Source: Burkholderia vietnamiensis LMG 10929
Lineage (GTDB): Bacteria; Pseudomonadota; Gammaproteobacteria; Burkholderiales; Burkholderiaceae
NCBI RefSeq assembly: GCF_000959445.1
Contig: NZ_CP009630.1
Coordinates: forward strand, 744,001 to 808,000
Length of the DNA: 64,000 nt
Direction: 5' to 3'
Both the position numbers and the translations under genes were made by a program. The notes beneath the pieces were generated by a model, which saw nothing but the letters and a program-made list of their open reading frames with translations, was not told where the DNA came from and did no database searches. Each line of letters starts with the position of its first letter. The stretch's first letter is position 1. Positions 63,767 to 64,000 of this stretch are shown here, in pieces.

Positions 63767-64000
63767 ATGCACGAAGACTTCAATTATCTGACCAGTATCC
63801 TGAACGCTCCCGTCTACGACGTGGCCGTCAAGACCCCGCTCGAATCCCTGTCGCGGCTGTCCGAACGCCTGGGCAGTCGCGTCTTGCTCAAGCGGGAAGA
63901 CATGCAGCCGAGCTTCAGCTTCAAGGTCCGGGGCGCCTATACGCTGATGGCGCGGCTGTCCGCGGAGGCGCTCGCCCGCGGGGTGGTGACGGCCTCCGCC
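63767..64000 (+). CDS. ilvA: Threonine dehydratase, 5' part, cut by window end
   Basis: The first 78 codons are visible. VKTPLESLSRLSERLG and LLKREDMQPSFSFKVRGAYTLMA are the typical N-terminus of biosynthetic threonine dehydratase, with the PLP lysine in SFKVRGA. The enzyme makes 2-oxobutyrate from threonine. Only 34 bp separate it from the GGT gene, so it is probably part of the cluster, where it could supply 2-oxobutyrate for 2-aminobutyrate or isoleucine, or be a resistant copy. The C-terminal regulatory domain is outside the window. Confidence 0.88.
   Translation, partial: MHEDFNYLTSILNAPVYDVAVKTPLESLSRLSERLGSRVLLKREDMQPSFSFKVRGAYTLMARLSAEALARGVVTASA

Overview
The window is high-GC DNA with the gene content and codon bias of a beta-proteobacterium, most likely Burkholderia (a cepacia-complex-like species). 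Support comes from the 1.6-kb-codon NAD glutamate dehydrogenase, two MCPs, a secondary groESL, a Mn-catalase/DUF892 stress pair and many one-gene metabolic units with divergent regulators. The mix of accessory metabolism and mobile DNA suggests a secondary replicon, but that is inference. No rRNA, tRNA or CRISPR array was seen.

Layout. 0.3-11 kb: amidase, secreted protein, arylamine N-acetyltransferase, a decayed RHH/VOC gene pair, a SAM methyltransferase, the large GDH and a urea transporter. 11.2-15.6 kb: a compact four-gene minus-strand operon (Baeyer-Villiger-type monooxygenase, SDR, diiron-like hydrolase, alpha/beta hydrolase) behind a perfect GTTACAT-N6-ATGTAAC operator. 15.8-24.8 kb: YhhN protein, agmatinase, orphan SsuA, MerR, GNAT, a LysR with a repeat-expanded linker, a quinone oxidoreductase whose 3' end is followed by a five-copy 96-bp tandem array, and an MFS pump. 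25-40.3 kb: MCP with a flagellar-type promoter, NERD/UvrD-like helicase, HTH/pseudo-receiver regulator, small proteins, heat-shock groESL2, Mn-catalase cluster, an SOS-box gene, an FAD oxidoreductase and a K+ channel. 40.3-45.9 kb: a mobile-DNA-scarred stretch with IS3-type remnants, an EAL-HDOD protein and an MCP gene split at codon 4 by a complete IS5/IS427-type element.

45.9-64 kb is the most interesting part: a biosynthetic gene cluster arranged as two divergent operons around a 600-bp control region, with an AraC regulator at its edge. The plus-strand arm encodes a stand-alone adenylation domain, two free carrier proteins, a Cys-nucleophile aminoacyl-shuttle of the CmaE/SyrC type, a SyrB2-like non-heme iron halogenase (His-Gln-Ala facial triad), an HxD 2-oxoglutarate hydroxylase, a type II thioesterase, an epoxide-hydrolase/dehalogenase-like enzyme, a GNAT, a LysE exporter, a cytosolic gamma-glutamyltransferase and a threonine dehydratase cut by the window end. 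The minus-strand arm encodes a PduX-like threonine kinase, a PLP beta-replacement enzyme and a fused ATP-grasp/argininosuccinate-lyase protein. Together these match the logic for making 2,3-diaminobutyrate (or diaminopropionate) and ligating it. The arm also holds a formyltransferase, a second LysE exporter and, unexpectedly for a bacterium, a DTD2/GEK1-type D-aminoacyl-tRNA deacylase.

Taken together, the cluster is proposed to make and export a small chlorinated amino acid or dipeptide antimetabolite. The DTD2-like protein, the GNAT and possibly the GGT and hydrolase would serve self-protection or late processing. The specific product is not known from the sequence.
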